Under the pieces are notes generated by a model, which ran no database searches, was not told where the DNA came from, and worked only from the letters and a program-made list of their open reading frames with translations. The position numbers were made by a program, and so were the translations under genes. Below, piece after piece: positions 1 to 8,377 of a stretch of 64,000 bases of DNA (its first letter is position 1; the number at the start of each line of letters is the position of its first letter). Source of the stretch: Parabacteroides timonensis (GTDB lineage Bacteria > Bacteroidota > Bacteroidia > Bacteroidales > Tannerellaceae); contig NZ_LT669940.1 in NCBI RefSeq assembly GCF_900128505.1, positions 1 through 64,000 on the forward strand, read 5' to 3'.

Positions 1-1239
1 CAGCGTCAGTGGCTGGCACACCAGGTGCAACACGATGAATTTGCACCCAAAGATAACTATCCGATCAACCGTGGTTTCCAGGATTGTTACGGTACGATCT
101 ATGGAGTGGTGGATTATTTCGACCCGTTCAGCCTGATCAGTGGAGATAAGCCGGTGAATTCTGTTCCAGATGATTATTACAGCACGATTGCATTGGCCGA
201 TACAGCCGTTGCCTACGTGAATAAGTATGCGGAAACCGATAAGCCTTTCTTTATGTACCTGGCTTTCCACTGTCCGCATTGGCCGTTGCATGCACTACCT
301 GAAGATATAGAAAAGTATAAAGATACTTACAAAGACGGTTGGCAGGCTATCCGGGAAGCCCGTTACCAGCGGATGAAAGAAATGAAACTGTTCGGTGATG
401 CTGACAATTTCCTATCTCCCCGCCAGTTTACCGACTCCTGGGACGAGAACCCAACCAAGGAATGGGATGCCCGTGCGATGGCAGTTCATGCAGCTATGGT
501 AGACCGTATGGATCAGGAGATCGGTCGTGTGATAGAGACGCTAAAGAAGAACGGACAGTTGGATAATACCCTGATCCTCTTTATGTCGGATAACGGATGC
601 AGTAACGAGGACTGTCAGAATTATTCGGAAGGGGAAAACGACCGTCCTGCCGAAACGCGCGATGGCCGTAAGATCGTTTATCCGAAAGAGAAAGAGATAA
701 TGCCTGGCCCGGAAACAAGTTATGCCTCTGTGGGTGCCAGATGGGCGAATGCCGCAAATACGCCGTTCCGTTTCTGGAAGGCAAAATCGTATGAAGGAGG
801 AATTTGTACTCCGATGATCGCCCACTGGCCGAAAGGGATCAAGCAGCCGAAAGGAAGTGTTAATACCCAAATGGGGCATGTGATGGATATAATGGCAACC
901 TGCCTTGATATATCCGGTACCGACTATCCGACGGAATACAATGGAAATAAGATCATTCCATTGGCCGGCAAAAGTCTGGACCCGATCTTTAAAACAGGGA
1001 CGCGCCAGGGACACGACGAATTATGCTTCGAGCATTTCAACGAGAAAGCCCTGATCGATGTCTCCGGCTGGAAGATCGTATGGCCGAACAATAAAAAGGA
1101 CTGGGAACTTTATAACCTAAATGAAGATCGCAGTGAGATGCATAATCTGGCCGATCAGTATCCGGAAAAGGTAAAAGAGATGGTAGCCCGGTATGAGGAA
1201 TGGGAGAAAGATTATATGGTCGTTCCCCGTCCGAAATAA
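1..1239 (+). CDS. Sulfatase (S1 family), 5' end cut off by window
   Basis: C-terminal part (about 412 residues) of a sulfatase that would remove sulfate esters from glycans in the periplasm or at the cell surface. The frame is open from base 1, so the GTG at 25 is internal and the true start lies outside. Visible hallmarks are the NRGFQDCYG stretch near the beginning, the LILFMSDNG metal-site region around residue 195, the SYEGGICTPMIAHWPKG segment and a C-terminal ELYNLNEDRSEMHNLA block typical of S1 sulfatases. The formylglycine motif (CxPxR), signal peptide and N-terminal metal ligands are upstream and cannot be checked. The next gene is 116 bp away and unrelated in function. The family is clear; the substrate is not. 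Confidence 0.9.
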   Translation, partial: QRQWLAHQVQHDEFAPKDNYPINRGFQDCYGTIYGVVDYFDPFSLISGDKPVNSVPDDYYSTIALADTAVAYVNKYAETDKPFFMYLAFHCPHWPLHALPEDIEKYKDTYKDGWQAIREARYQRMKEMKLFGDADNFLSPRQFTDSWDENPTKEWDARAMAVHAAMVDRMDQEIGRVIETLKKNGQLDNTLILFMSDNGCSNEDCQNYSEGENDRPAETRDGRKIVYPKEKEIMPGPETSYASVGARWANAANTPFRFWKAKSYEGGICTPMIAHWPKGIKQPKGSVNTQMGHVMDIMATCLDISGTDYPTEYNGNKIIPLAGKSLDPIFKTGTRQGHDELCFEHFNEKALIDVSGWKIVWPNNKKDWELYNLNEDRSEMHNLADQYPEKVKEMVARYEEWEKDYMVVPRPK

Positions 1240-1325
1240 TACATTACGTTTTTCAATATATGTAAATTAGAAAAACTTCCGGCTGTATTAGGAAGCATAA
1301 GCTCCTACATCACCGGGAGTTTTTA

Positions 1326-1333
1326 TATCTTTG
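1326..1333 (+). promoter_or_regulatory. Putative -7 box (TATCTTTG) of exonuclease gene
   Basis: TATCTTTG fits the Bacteroidetes -7 consensus TAnnTTTG and lies 22 bp before the ATG at 1356. No TTTG -33 element is present at the ideal distance. Confidence 0.45.
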
Positions 1334-1355
1334 TGCGGAACATAAAACACATAAT

Positions 1356-1883
1356 ATGGAACGCTTCGCCGCAATTGATTTTGAAACTGCCAATGGAAAA
1401 CGCTGCAGTGTATGCAGTGTCGGGGTGGCTATTGTCGAGGATAATAAAATCATCGATCAGGTATACAGCCTGATCCGCCCTTATCCGAATTACTATACAC
1501 AGTGGACTACTGCCGTACATGGACTTACGCCAGCCGATACGAATGATGCCCCCGATTTTGAGGAAGTATGGGCAAAGATCGCACCTAAAATAGTCGATTT
1601 ACCCCTGGTTGCCCATAACAGTCCTTTCGATGAAGGATGCCTGAAAGCCGTACACCAAACATACGAACTGGCTTATCCGAAATATCAGTTCTACTGCACC
1701 TGCCGTTTGTCGCGTAAGATGTATCCGTTCCTGGTGAATCATCAGTTGCACACGGTGGCAGCTTATTGTGGGTATGACCTTAGAAACCACCATCATGCAA
1801 TGGCGGACGCGTATGCCTGTGCCCATATTGCAGTCACTATGATGCGCGAGAAAGGAGTAGAAACCTTACAGGAATTATTATAA
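1356..1883 (+). CDS. DnaQ-like 3'-5' exonuclease (RNase T/epsilon superfamily)
   Basis: Protein of 175 residues with the DEDDh exonuclease fold. The ExoI motif FAAIDFET (Asp7, Glu9) is at the start, an HNSPFD ExoII-type motif is near residue 88, and a late NHHHAMADA block supplies the His and Asp of ExoIII. The short length indicates a stand-alone exonuclease domain without polymerase or UvrC parts. Such proteins trim 3' ends of DNA or RNA in the cytoplasm; the actual substrate cannot be told from sequence. It stands alone, with a -7-like box upstream and a convergent transporter gene 9 bp downstream. Confidence 0.85.
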   Translation: MERFAAIDFETANGKRCSVCSVGVAIVEDNKIIDQVYSLIRPYPNYYTQWTTAVHGLTPADTNDAPDFEEVWAKIAPKIVDLPLVAHNSPFDEGCLKAVHQTYELAYPKYQFYCTCRLSRKMYPFLVNHQLHTVAAYCGYDLRNHHHAMADAYACAHIAVTMMREKGVETLQELL

Positions 1884-1892
1884 CCGGCAGCC

Positions 1893-3089
1893 TTATTCGG
1901 TGACCTCTTCTACGGTTACAGTCTGCTGCTTCCCGGCAATCTTATCGACCACAACTGCAATTGCGCCGTCGCCTGTTACGTTGCAGGCCGTACCGAAGCT
2001 ATCCATTGCGATATAGAGGGCAATCATTAAAGCCTGTAAAGTCTCGTTGAATCCCAGCATGCTCTGCAATAATCCGAGCGCAGCCATAATAGCTCCCCCC
2101 GGGACTCCCGGAGCGGCAACCATCGTAATGCCCAGCATCATAATGAATCCGGCTAAACCGGCAAACGTTACCGGCTCTCCGGCCATATACATGATAGCCA
2201 TTGCACAGGCCGTAATCTTCATCGTACTACCGGAAAGGTGAATGGTTGCGCATAATGGAATAACAAAAATAGCGATTGTCTCCCTGACGCCGTTCTTGAC
2301 AGTCTGAGCCAGTGTCACCGGAATGGTAGCAGCCGACGATTGTGTTCCTAATGCAGTAGCATAAGCCGGCAGCATGTTTCTTAATAACCGGAATGGATTT
2401 TTTCCACTGATACTTCCGGCAATCGTGAACTGAATAATCAAAAGTAACACATGCAGTACGAATATCACGATGATCACTTTCAGGAACATGGCTATAATAC
2501 TCATCACTTGTCCGCTGACCGTCATATTCAGAAAGATACCGAAGATATGCAAAGGAAGTAGCGGAATAATAATGGCCTCGATAAGTTTGGTTATAATCTT
2601 CTGAAAATCGTTGAATGCTTCCCGTAATGCGTTCCCGTCGATATAAGATAGTCCTAGCCCGATTGTAAACGATAATAACAGGGCGGTCATGACATCCATC
2701 AATGGAGGCATACCCACGGTGAAATAAGGAAGCAGCATGAAATCTTCCGGATTATCCATGGCTGTGAGTTCCGCATTGGCTGGTAATATATGCGGGAAGA
2801 TCGCCGAAGTACTGAAGAACGTGAAGAATCCTGAAAAGATCGTCGATCCATAAGCGATCAGAGCCGTGATAGCCAATAGTTTGCCGGCTCCTTTTCCCAG
2901 GTCTCCGATGGCAGGTGTCACCAGTCCCAGAATGATAAGCGGGATGGAGAACGAAAGGAAGTTTCCGAACAACGAGTTGAAGGTTACAAAGATACGTGCG
3001 ATACCATTCGGCAGAAACTGGCCGAACAACACACCGGCAGCGATGGCAATGACTACTTTAGTCAGTAGCGATACTTTCAGTTTTTTCAT
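1893..3089 (-). CDS. Dicarboxylate/amino acid:cation symporter (DAACS family)
   Basis: Inner-membrane protein of 398 residues in the sodium:dicarboxylate symporter (GltP/SstT/DctA) family, which imports acidic or small neutral amino acids or C4-dicarboxylates with Na+ or H+. It shows many hydrophobic segments, a Ser-rich hairpin-like region (TQSSAATIPVTLAQ, about residues 250-265) and the C-terminal FGTACNVTGDGAIAVVVD motif that forms the substrate and cation site. Its start overlaps the end of the upstream NhaC gene by 32 bp on the same strand, which suggests one transcript with translational coupling. The substrate is not resolved; length and motifs are compatible with SstT-like Ser/Thr uptake. 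Confidence 0.9.
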   Translation of the reverse strand: MKKLKVSLLTKVVIAIAAGVLFGQFLPNGIARIFVTFNSLFGNFLSFSIPLIILGLVTPAIGDLGKGAGKLLAITALIAYGSTIFSGFFTFFSTSAIFPHILPANAELTAMDNPEDFMLLPYFTVGMPPLMDVMTALLLSFTIGLGLSYIDGNALREAFNDFQKIITKLIEAIIIPLLPLHIFGIFLNMTVSGQVMSIIAMFLKVIIVIFVLHVLLLIIQFTIAGSISGKNPFRLLRNMLPAYATALGTQSSAATIPVTLAQTVKNGVRETIAIFVIPLCATIHLSGSTMKITACAMAIMYMAGEPVTFAGLAGFIMMLGITMVAAPGVPGGAIMAALGLLQSMLGFNETLQALMIALYIAMDSFGTACNVTGDGAIAVVVDKIAGKQQTVTVEEVTE

Positions 3090-4524
3090 TTATCCGTTTG
3101 ATTTTATACCCGATGGCGGCAACCGTGATGCTCATCAACGGGCTGATTAGATTAAAGAAACAATAAGGTAAATATGTAAGAGTGGCTACACCCAGAATGG
3201 TGGCCTGCGTCATACCGCAAGTATTCCATGGGATAAGAACGGAAGTCACCGTTACCGCATCTTCCGTGGTTCGGCTTAACAGGCGGCTTTCATATCCCTT
3301 CTTTTGATAAATATCCTTGAACATATTTCCTGTAAGGATAATCGAGATGTATTGGTCGGCAGTACAGATATTAAGGAACAGACCCGACACGACAGTCGAT
3401 GCAACCAGTCCTACGGTACGTTTCATAAAGCGGATGAATACCGAGGTGATACTTCCCAGCATGCCGCTGGCAGTCATGGCTCCCCCGAAACACATGGCAC
3501 AGATGATTAACCAGATCGTGTTCATCATTCCGCTCATCCCCCGGGTGGATACCAGATCGTTCAGGTCGGCATTGCCTGTCTGCACCTGGGTACTTCCATA
3601 GAAAGTCATAAGCAGCCCTTTGAATTGCGATTGTATGTTTTCGACAGGCAGGCCCGATATTTCCTGCAACAGGTGAGGCTGAAAGATTAAAGCGAATACA
3701 CCTGCCAGGGTGGCAGATATAAATAAGGTGATGATGGAAGGCACCCTTTTGGCAATCAATATGCCGGTAACAATCGGGACGATCAACAGCCAGAATGAGA
3801 TATTGAATGTTTCCTTCAGAGAGGTCGAGTACATAGCGATCTGGTCGCTTGCCGTTGCCTCGTGTGTGAAACCTGCTACGGTGAAAATAACTAGTGTGAT
3901 TAGCATGGAAGGAACCGTCGTTATCATCATATATTTGATATGTTTGAACAACGGGGTATCGGTAACCGATGCAGCCAGTACCGTCGTATCCGAAAGCGGA
4001 GATATCTTATCGCCGAAATAGGCACCTGAAATAATAGCTCCGGCAATCCATCCGGCATCGAATCCCTGCGCCAGACCGATACCCAGTAAAGCTATACCGA
4101 TCGTGGCAATCGTCGTCCACGAACTTCCCGTCATAACAGAAACGACCGCGCAAATGACACAGGTCGATGCCAGGAAGAAACTGGGGTGAATGATCTGCAT
4201 TCCATAATAGATCAATGTCGGCACTACCCCGCTTATCATCCAGCTGCCGGATAACGCCCCGATAATTAAAAGAATGATCAGTGCCGTCGCTACCCCGGTG
4301 ATATTGTTGATCATCGCCAGCTCGATCGATTTCCAGCGTACTTTGCTGTATCCCATGGCGATCAGACAGCAGACAGCTGTTGCCGTTAGCAAAACGACCT
4401 GGCTGCCTCCGCTCAGGGCATCACTGCCGAAGGTGCGGATGGTGACGAATAGGAGCGCAACCAATACAAGTATGGGAACGAGAGAAAGTAAGGGTGAAGG
4501 TATCTTTGCGGGAGTTTGATCCAT
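3058..4524 (-). CDS. Na+/H+ antiporter, NhaC family
   Basis: Inner-membrane antiporter of 488 residues with about a dozen hydrophobic segments. The NhaC signature region is visible: SVMTGSSWTTIATIGIALLG, then GAIISGAYFGDKISPLSDTT with acidic and polar residues buried in membrane segments. It is expected to exchange Na+ for protons, or possibly malate/lactate as in MleN relatives. I place the start at Met 4524 (MDQTPAKIP) rather than 4566, because the 14 extra residues are not conserved-looking and a TATTTTTG -7 box lies at 4553-4560. It overlaps the DAACS symporter downstream, so the two probably form a bicistronic transport unit. Confidence 0.9.
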   Translation of the reverse strand: MDQTPAKIPSPLLSLVPILVLVALLFVTIRTFGSDALSGGSQVVLLTATAVCCLIAMGYSKVRWKSIELAMINNITGVATALIILLIIGALSGSWMISGVVPTLIYYGMQIIHPSFFLASTCVICAVVSVMTGSSWTTIATIGIALLGIGLAQGFDAGWIAGAIISGAYFGDKISPLSDTTVLAASVTDTPLFKHIKYMMITTVPSMLITLVIFTVAGFTHEATASDQIAMYSTSLKETFNISFWLLIVPIVTGILIAKRVPSIITLFISATLAGVFALIFQPHLLQEISGLPVENIQSQFKGLLMTFYGSTQVQTGNADLNDLVSTRGMSGMMNTIWLIICAMCFGGAMTASGMLGSITSVFIRFMKRTVGLVASTVVSGLFLNICTADQYISIILTGNMFKDIYQKKGYESRLLSRTTEDAVTVTSVLIPWNTCGMTQATILGVATLTYLPYCFFNLISPLMSITVAAIGYKIKRINEKTESIATD

Positions 4525-4552
4525 ATAAAATGAGTACTTGTAATTTTGCCTG

Positions 4553-4560
4553 CAAAAATA
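4553..4560 (-). promoter_or_regulatory. Putative -7 box (TATTTTTG) for the nhaC-symporter unit
   Basis: Read on the minus strand, TATTTTTG matches TAnnTTTG, 28 bp upstream of the ATG at 4524. It supports the shorter start codon. Confidence 0.45.
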
Positions 4561-4701
4561 CAACAAAAAAGTGAAATTGGGAAAAGTATGCCATCTTTGC
4601 CACCTCTCATAATCAAGAAATAAATGTAATAAATTTGATTTTTATGGAAAATGAAATTTTATTTGTATTGCTTAATGATTTTGCCGATTGGGATTGAGTA
4701 A

Positions 4702-4926
4702 CCAAGACACGCTCGTCCTTGCTCAGATTAGCCGCATCCGCCACTTTCAGCAAAGGCAAATCGACAACCGTAGACGAAGGCGGCAGTTACACGATCAAGG
4801 ACATCCAAAAAGATACGGAAATCGTCGTGTCAGGTATTGTAAAGAAAAAGAATACCGCTACCGCTTTAAGTAAGGGGAAGGCATTGTTTAGCTTGATCCC
4901 CCTTTTAGTATTATTGCCAGTTGCTT
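4702..4926 (+). pseudogene. Possible degenerate 3' remnant of a secreted-protein gene
   Basis: The 363-bp spacer between nhaC (start 4524) and the sirtuin gene (end 4888) contains an open stretch whose translation looks coding but has no proper start. It includes GGSYTIKDIQKDTEIVVSG followed by a basic segment and a hydrophobic tail, and runs to a stop overlapping the 3' end of the sirtuin gene by about 40 bp. The GGSYTIKDI...TEIVVSG pattern recalls small repeat domains of Bacteroidetes surface proteins. No upstream domain, signal peptide or start codon remains. I regard it as a relic; it could also be a chance ORF. Confidence 0.3.
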
Positions 4927-5586
4927 AACACCTTCCGATGCACCGGCTTTGATGAAGTGGATATCGTTCCGGTAAGTATTTACTTCTTTCGGGTCGATAA
5001 GATAGATAGGCTGGCCGCGACGAACGTAATTCAGCAGTCCCGCTGCCGGATAAACATTGAGGGAAGTGCCGATCACCACAAACAGGTCACATGACTCCAC
5101 CAGGCGGATAGCCGGGTCGATCATCGGAACAGCTTCACCAAACCATACGATAAAAGGACGTAGCTGATTATCATGCGGATCTTTGTCACCGAGGTGGATG
5201 TCCGGATGTTCGGGGGAGATATCGTAGGTCGTGTTGAGATCCCGTACGGAACAGGATTTCATCAATTCTCCGTGAAGATGGAGCACGTTGCTGCTACCTG
5301 CCTGTTCGTGCAGGTTATCGATATTTTGTGTAATGATGTGCACATCGAAATCCTTTTCCAGTTCAGCCAGTCCGATATGTCCCGCGTTGGGTTTGGTGTT
5401 GAGCAATTCCCTGCGTCGCTGGTTATAGAAGTCGAGTACCAGTTCGGGGTTGGAGGCAAAGCCTTCGGGGGTTGCAACCTCTTCCACCCGGTATTTTTCC
5501 CAGAGACCATCGGAGTCACGAAAGGTCGAAATACCGCTTTCAGCACTCATGCCGGCGCCGGTCAGTACGACTAATTTCTTTTTCAT
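4888..5586 (-). CDS. Sir2-family NAD-dependent protein deacylase (zinc-less, CobB-like)
   Basis: Sirtuin of 232 residues that would remove acyl groups from lysines using NAD+ in the cytoplasm. Visible motifs are GAGMSAESGISTFRD (NAD binding, residues 9-23), QNIDNLHEQAG, the catalytic-His block LHLHGEL, PFIVWFGE and IGTSLNVYPAAG. A Tyr-x-x-Arg pair in FYNQRR matches the class III (CobB/SIRT5) pocket that favours succinyl or other acidic acyl groups. The usual four zinc-binding Cys are absent; only one Cys occurs in the small domain. I use Met 5586 (MKKKLVVL) instead of the far upstream 5736, because a TATCTTTG box lies at 5610-5617 just upstream of it. Confidence 0.9.
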   Translation of the reverse strand: MKKKLVVLTGAGMSAESGISTFRDSDGLWEKYRVEEVATPEGFASNPELVLDFYNQRRRELLNTKPNAGHIGLAELEKDFDVHIITQNIDNLHEQAGSSNVLHLHGELMKSCSVRDLNTTYDISPEHPDIHLGDKDPHDNQLRPFIVWFGEAVPMIDPAIRLVESCDLFVVIGTSLNVYPAAGLLNYVRRGQPIYLIDPKEVNTYRNDIHFIKAGASEGVKQLAIILKGGSS

Positions 5587-5609
5587 AAGGCTATTGTTGT
5601 TTAATTTTA

Positions 5610-5617
5610 CAAAGATA
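5610..5617 (-). promoter_or_regulatory. Putative -7 box (TATCTTTG) of the sirtuin gene
   Basis: Minus-strand TATCTTTG, 23 bp upstream of the ATG at 5586; consistent with the Bacteroidetes -7 consensus. Confidence 0.45.
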
Positions 5618-5702
5618 GAAAAGAATGTAGCTAAATGTATCTTCCTATAAATTTTGAAGCGTTTTTTATTGCACCCTTTAATTATTATCGTACATTTGCT
5701 GT

Positions 5703-5861
5703 GCATTTCATTCCAAAAGGTGGGGAAACCTGCCAATTTCCGTGGCGGGCATTTTTATGTCCGCTTACGATCATTCTATATGGCGGTTCCGTACCCCCGT
5801 GTGGAATATTAATGTATCTACTGCCTTTTGGGGTGAAATGCAACGGGACAGGCGGAACCGC
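5703..5861. repeat. Imperfect interleaved inverted repeats in the sirtuin/unknown-gene spacer
   Basis: The 321-bp spacer 5587-5907 holds two inverted-repeat pairs. Arms 5703-5720 and 5824-5841 share GCATTTCAnnCCAAAAGG in opposite orientation (16 of 18 match). A second pair, GCGGTTCCG at 5783-5791 and CGGAACCGC at 5852-5860, is perfect. The pairs interleave, so both cannot form in one simple hairpin. The function is unknown; a worn miniature element or an RNA structure upstream of the gene at 5908 is possible. Confidence 0.5.
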
Positions 5862-5907
5862 TCTTATATTCAGAAAATCTTCGCCTTCACATCTAATATT
5901 AATAGGT

Positions 5908-6366
5908 ATGGACACAGAATTTTTAACTGCCCAGCAAAGTGAAGACCTGCAAAGGTTAAGTGGAAACCCCTCTCCTTTTTCTGAAGAAGAACTAAAAGAT
6001 TTTTACCTCAAACTGGCCCGTCTGGTCAATCCGGGTGCATGTTCTCCTAAACGCACCGATTTTGAAATATTGAGCATACTTAGTAAAGACCTGAAGAGAA
6101 ACCTCGGATTTTTATGTAAATATACGCAACACTCCTGGGACGAAGGATTGTTGGAGATACAAATGGCCTGCGGCGTTTATTCCGTACAGGACAGTATCCC
6201 CAAAATGCAGCGATTAGAAATGAATACTTCTCTGGGGAGGCATTTACAATTTCTTGCCCGGATGGCATCCAGCTGTTCGGTTGCAAGAAAGATGCACGCG
6301 GAATATACCCGGCATTTTATTAATGTAGAATACCTTTTAAAGCAAATGGGAAATAAGACTAACTGA
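5908..6366 (+). CDS. Hypothetical protein, 152 aa
   Basis: I do not recognise this protein. From the ATG at 5908 (MDTEFLTAQQ) it is a soluble, mostly alpha-helical-looking protein of 152 residues with no signal peptide or membrane segment. It has a few Cys and a mixed charged composition (SEEELKDFYLKLARL, EILSILSKDLKRNLGF, MHAEYTRHFINVEYLLKQ). The frame continues upstream to 5635, but that part covers the inverted-repeat region and has a non-coding look, so I use the downstream start. It stands alone, with no operon partner. Confidence 0.55.
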   Translation: MDTEFLTAQQSEDLQRLSGNPSPFSEEELKDFYLKLARLVNPGACSPKRTDFEILSILSKDLKRNLGFLCKYTQHSWDEGLLEIQMACGVYSVQDSIPKMQRLEMNTSLGRHLQFLARMASSCSVARKMHAEYTRHFINVEYLLKQMGNKTN

Positions 6367-6434
6367 GTGGCAGGAGCTGGGAAAGTAATTTATTTCTCCC
6401 TATAAACTAATCGGAAAGTTAGGACTTTTTACTG

Positions 6435-6519
6435 CCAGGGTGTACAGGGTGACTGCGTAGGGTGTACTGGGTAGCAGGACAAGGTGTACACCCTGGTGGA
6501 TTATCCTGTACAGGGTGGT
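6435..6519. repeat. Cluster of GGTGTAC repeats with a 12-bp inverted repeat
   Basis: CCAGGGTGTACA (6435-6446) and TGTACACCCTGG (6485-6496) form a perfect 12-bp inverted repeat. A further direct copy, GGGTGTAC, lies at 6460-6467, and CTGTACAGGGTGG at 6507-6519 is a related copy. The cluster sits directly after the end of the 152-aa gene. It could act as a terminator-like RNA structure or a protein-binding cluster; I cannot decide. Confidence 0.5.
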
Positions 6520-6620
6520 TTTACAAACCGGGGAGTTAACAGTTAGTTTGTCATAGGTTTTGTTTTAATGAGACTGGGGGATGATAATAGTATCTTTATA
6601 CACAAAGTTTACTGGTTTTG

Positions 6621-6839
6621 TTTGTTATTTGCAATATTTGCTTGTAATTTACTGGTATTAAGGTTTGTAAGACATTGCAAACGGGCTTTTTATTTGCAAT
6701 GTTATTTGTCATCTGTCATGCTCTCTCTTGCAGTCAAACTATGACAAATGACAAACGCTATTGCAAACAAAGGAGGTGTTTGCAATAGCGTATCATATTG
6801 TTATGTAGTATATTATATCGATATATTGCAAATAACAAA
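6621..6839. repeat. Fold-back element with 17-bp terminal inverted repeats and nested hairpins
   Basis: The 515-bp convergent spacer 6367-6881 has no gene but is dense in palindromes. The outer arms 6621-6637 and 6823-6839 are perfect 17-bp inverted copies (TTTGTTATTTGCAATAT). Inside are a 10-bp stem (6672-6681 with 6693-6702), a 24-nt imperfect stem (6696-6719 with 6741-6764) and a perfect 14-bp stem with 7-nt loop (6756-6769 with 6777-6790). The last two share bases, so they are mutually exclusive. The TTGCAA core recurs throughout. A non-coding miniature element or a complex bidirectional terminator is possible. Confidence 0.6.
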
Positions 6840-6881
6840 TAAATTGTCCAAACATTTTGTTGGATAACTATAATTACTCTG

Positions 6882-8351
6882 TTATCCCAGATTGTTCAGG
6901 ATATCTGTTTTTCCTTCCTGTACCAGGCGGTAGATCATTTCTCCGAATAGAGTATTAACCCAGGCAAACCAGGAACGGGTAAAGTTCTTTGGATCGTCTT
7001 TGTGGAACGATTCGTGCATGAAACCGGTTTCTCCGTCGGTATCGCGCAGCATTTTAACGCAATGGCGTATTTCTTCCGGATCGCTGGTCGTGTTGCATCG
7101 CATGATGATACTCATAGGCCAGATAAAGTCGAAGCCGATATGCGGTCCGCCGATACCTTCACCCGCCTTACCTTTGAAGAAGTAAGGGTTTAATTCGCTA
7201 AGCACCAGCTTGCGTGTGTTCTGATATACCGGGTCGTTTACATCGACGCATCCCAGGTAAGGCATTGCCAGCAAACTCGGAACATTGGCGTCGTCCATGA
7301 AAACATGGTTGTAGAAACCGTCTGCTTCGAATGCATATACTTTACCGAATTTCGGATGCTCGACGATTCCGTATTTTTCGATGGCGGCAGCCACTTCGTC
7401 AGCCAATGAATCGCACTGGCGGGCAAAATCGTTATCCTTTTTGATGTCGCGCATCATTTCGGCCAGCTGGCGCAAGGAAGTTACGGCAAACATATTCGAC
7501 GGGATCAGGAAGCCGAACAGGGTCGCGTCGTCCGAAGGACGGAAAGACGAAACGATCAGGCCTACCGGACGTACCGGGCTACCGTAACCATCATTTAGCA
7601 AAGTATCGCCCTGACGGTCTGTCTTACGGGAGAAACGGTAAGGGCCGAGGCTGTCTTTACGTTGTTGTTCGATGAAAGTCTTATAGACAGATTTCATTGC
7701 TTTGTCCCAGTCTGCATCGAAAGGAGAGGTGTCGCCTGTTTTTTTCCAGAAATGATAAGCCAGGCGGATCGGGTAACAAAGTGAGTCGATCTCCCACTTA
7801 CGTTCGTGGAGCTCTTTCTTCATCTCCGTACGGTCGCTTTCCCATTCGCTGCCTGTCGGGCCTTCGTTGAAGCCGTTGGCATACGGATCGATGTTAATGC
7901 ACCAGGTCTGACGGTTGATTACACCAGCCAGCATGGTTTTAACTTTTGGATCTTCATTGGCAAATTTAATGTGTGGGAAAACCTGTGCCGACGAGTCGCG
8001 CAACCACATTGCGTGGATGTCGCCTGTCAGGACGAAAGTGTCGGGTTTACCGTTCACTATCTTATGTTCGCAGGTGGTATCCAATGTGTTAGGGAAACAG
8101 TTTTCGAACATCCAGGCCAGTTTCGGGTCTTTTAGTTTTGCTTTAGTAGTTTTGATTGCCTGTTCTACGGCTGGCGAAGAAAAGTGACGTTTTTCCAGTG
8201 CCGGACGCAGACATGTGTACTGTGAAGTTTCAGAAATAACCGGCGAACCTGTAGCTGCTGACTCTGCTATGTGGGCAAACGATTTTTGTCCGACCAGCAG
8301 GCCTGCCAGTGAAAGGCTTCCGGATTTCAGGAAGTTTCTACGTGTAGTCAT
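6882..8351 (-). CDS. GH125 exo-alpha-1,6-mannosidase
   Basis: Protein of 489 residues in glycoside hydrolase family 125 (formerly DUF1237), metal-independent exo-enzymes that release mannose from alpha-1,6-linked mannan or N-glycan cores. It begins with a Tat-like leader (MTTRRNFLKSGSLSLAGLLVG) common in this family in Bacteroidetes. Family blocks include TGDIHAMWLRDSSAQVFPH (about residues 108-126), the GPTGSEWESDRTEM region, DDATLFGFLIPSNMFA and the late TGFMHESFHKDDP...TRSWFAWVNTLFGE stretch. Length is normal. It follows a GH76 gene by 26 bp on the same strand, so the pair probably degrades an alpha-1,6-mannan backbone: endo cutting by GH76, exo cutting by GH125. Confidence 0.92.
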   Translation of the reverse strand: MTTRRNFLKSGSLSLAGLLVGQKSFAHIAESAATGSPVISETSQYTCLRPALEKRHFSSPAVEQAIKTTKAKLKDPKLAWMFENCFPNTLDTTCEHKIVNGKPDTFVLTGDIHAMWLRDSSAQVFPHIKFANEDPKVKTMLAGVINRQTWCINIDPYANGFNEGPTGSEWESDRTEMKKELHERKWEIDSLCYPIRLAYHFWKKTGDTSPFDADWDKAMKSVYKTFIEQQRKDSLGPYRFSRKTDRQGDTLLNDGYGSPVRPVGLIVSSFRPSDDATLFGFLIPSNMFAVTSLRQLAEMMRDIKKDNDFARQCDSLADEVAAAIEKYGIVEHPKFGKVYAFEADGFYNHVFMDDANVPSLLAMPYLGCVDVNDPVYQNTRKLVLSELNPYFFKGKAGEGIGGPHIGFDFIWPMSIIMRCNTTSDPEEIRHCVKMLRDTDGETGFMHESFHKDDPKNFTRSWFAWVNTLFGEMIYRLVQEGKTDILNNLG

Positions 8352-8377
8352 GATGAGTTTACGTTTTTGTTTTATGA

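Noticed and set aside
4688..4873. Arg-rich 61-codon ORF before the sirtuin gene
   Set aside because: It is an out-of-frame shadow of the better coding-looking remnant at 4702-4926.
5703..5841. Invertible promoter (phase variation) between the outer inverted repeats
   Set aside because: The arms have mismatches, no consensus promoter lies between them and no recombinase gene is near.
5635..5907. In-frame extension upstream of the 152-aa gene
   Set aside because: It covers the inverted-repeat region and has a hydrophobic, Cys/Pro-rich translation without a plausible signal peptide.
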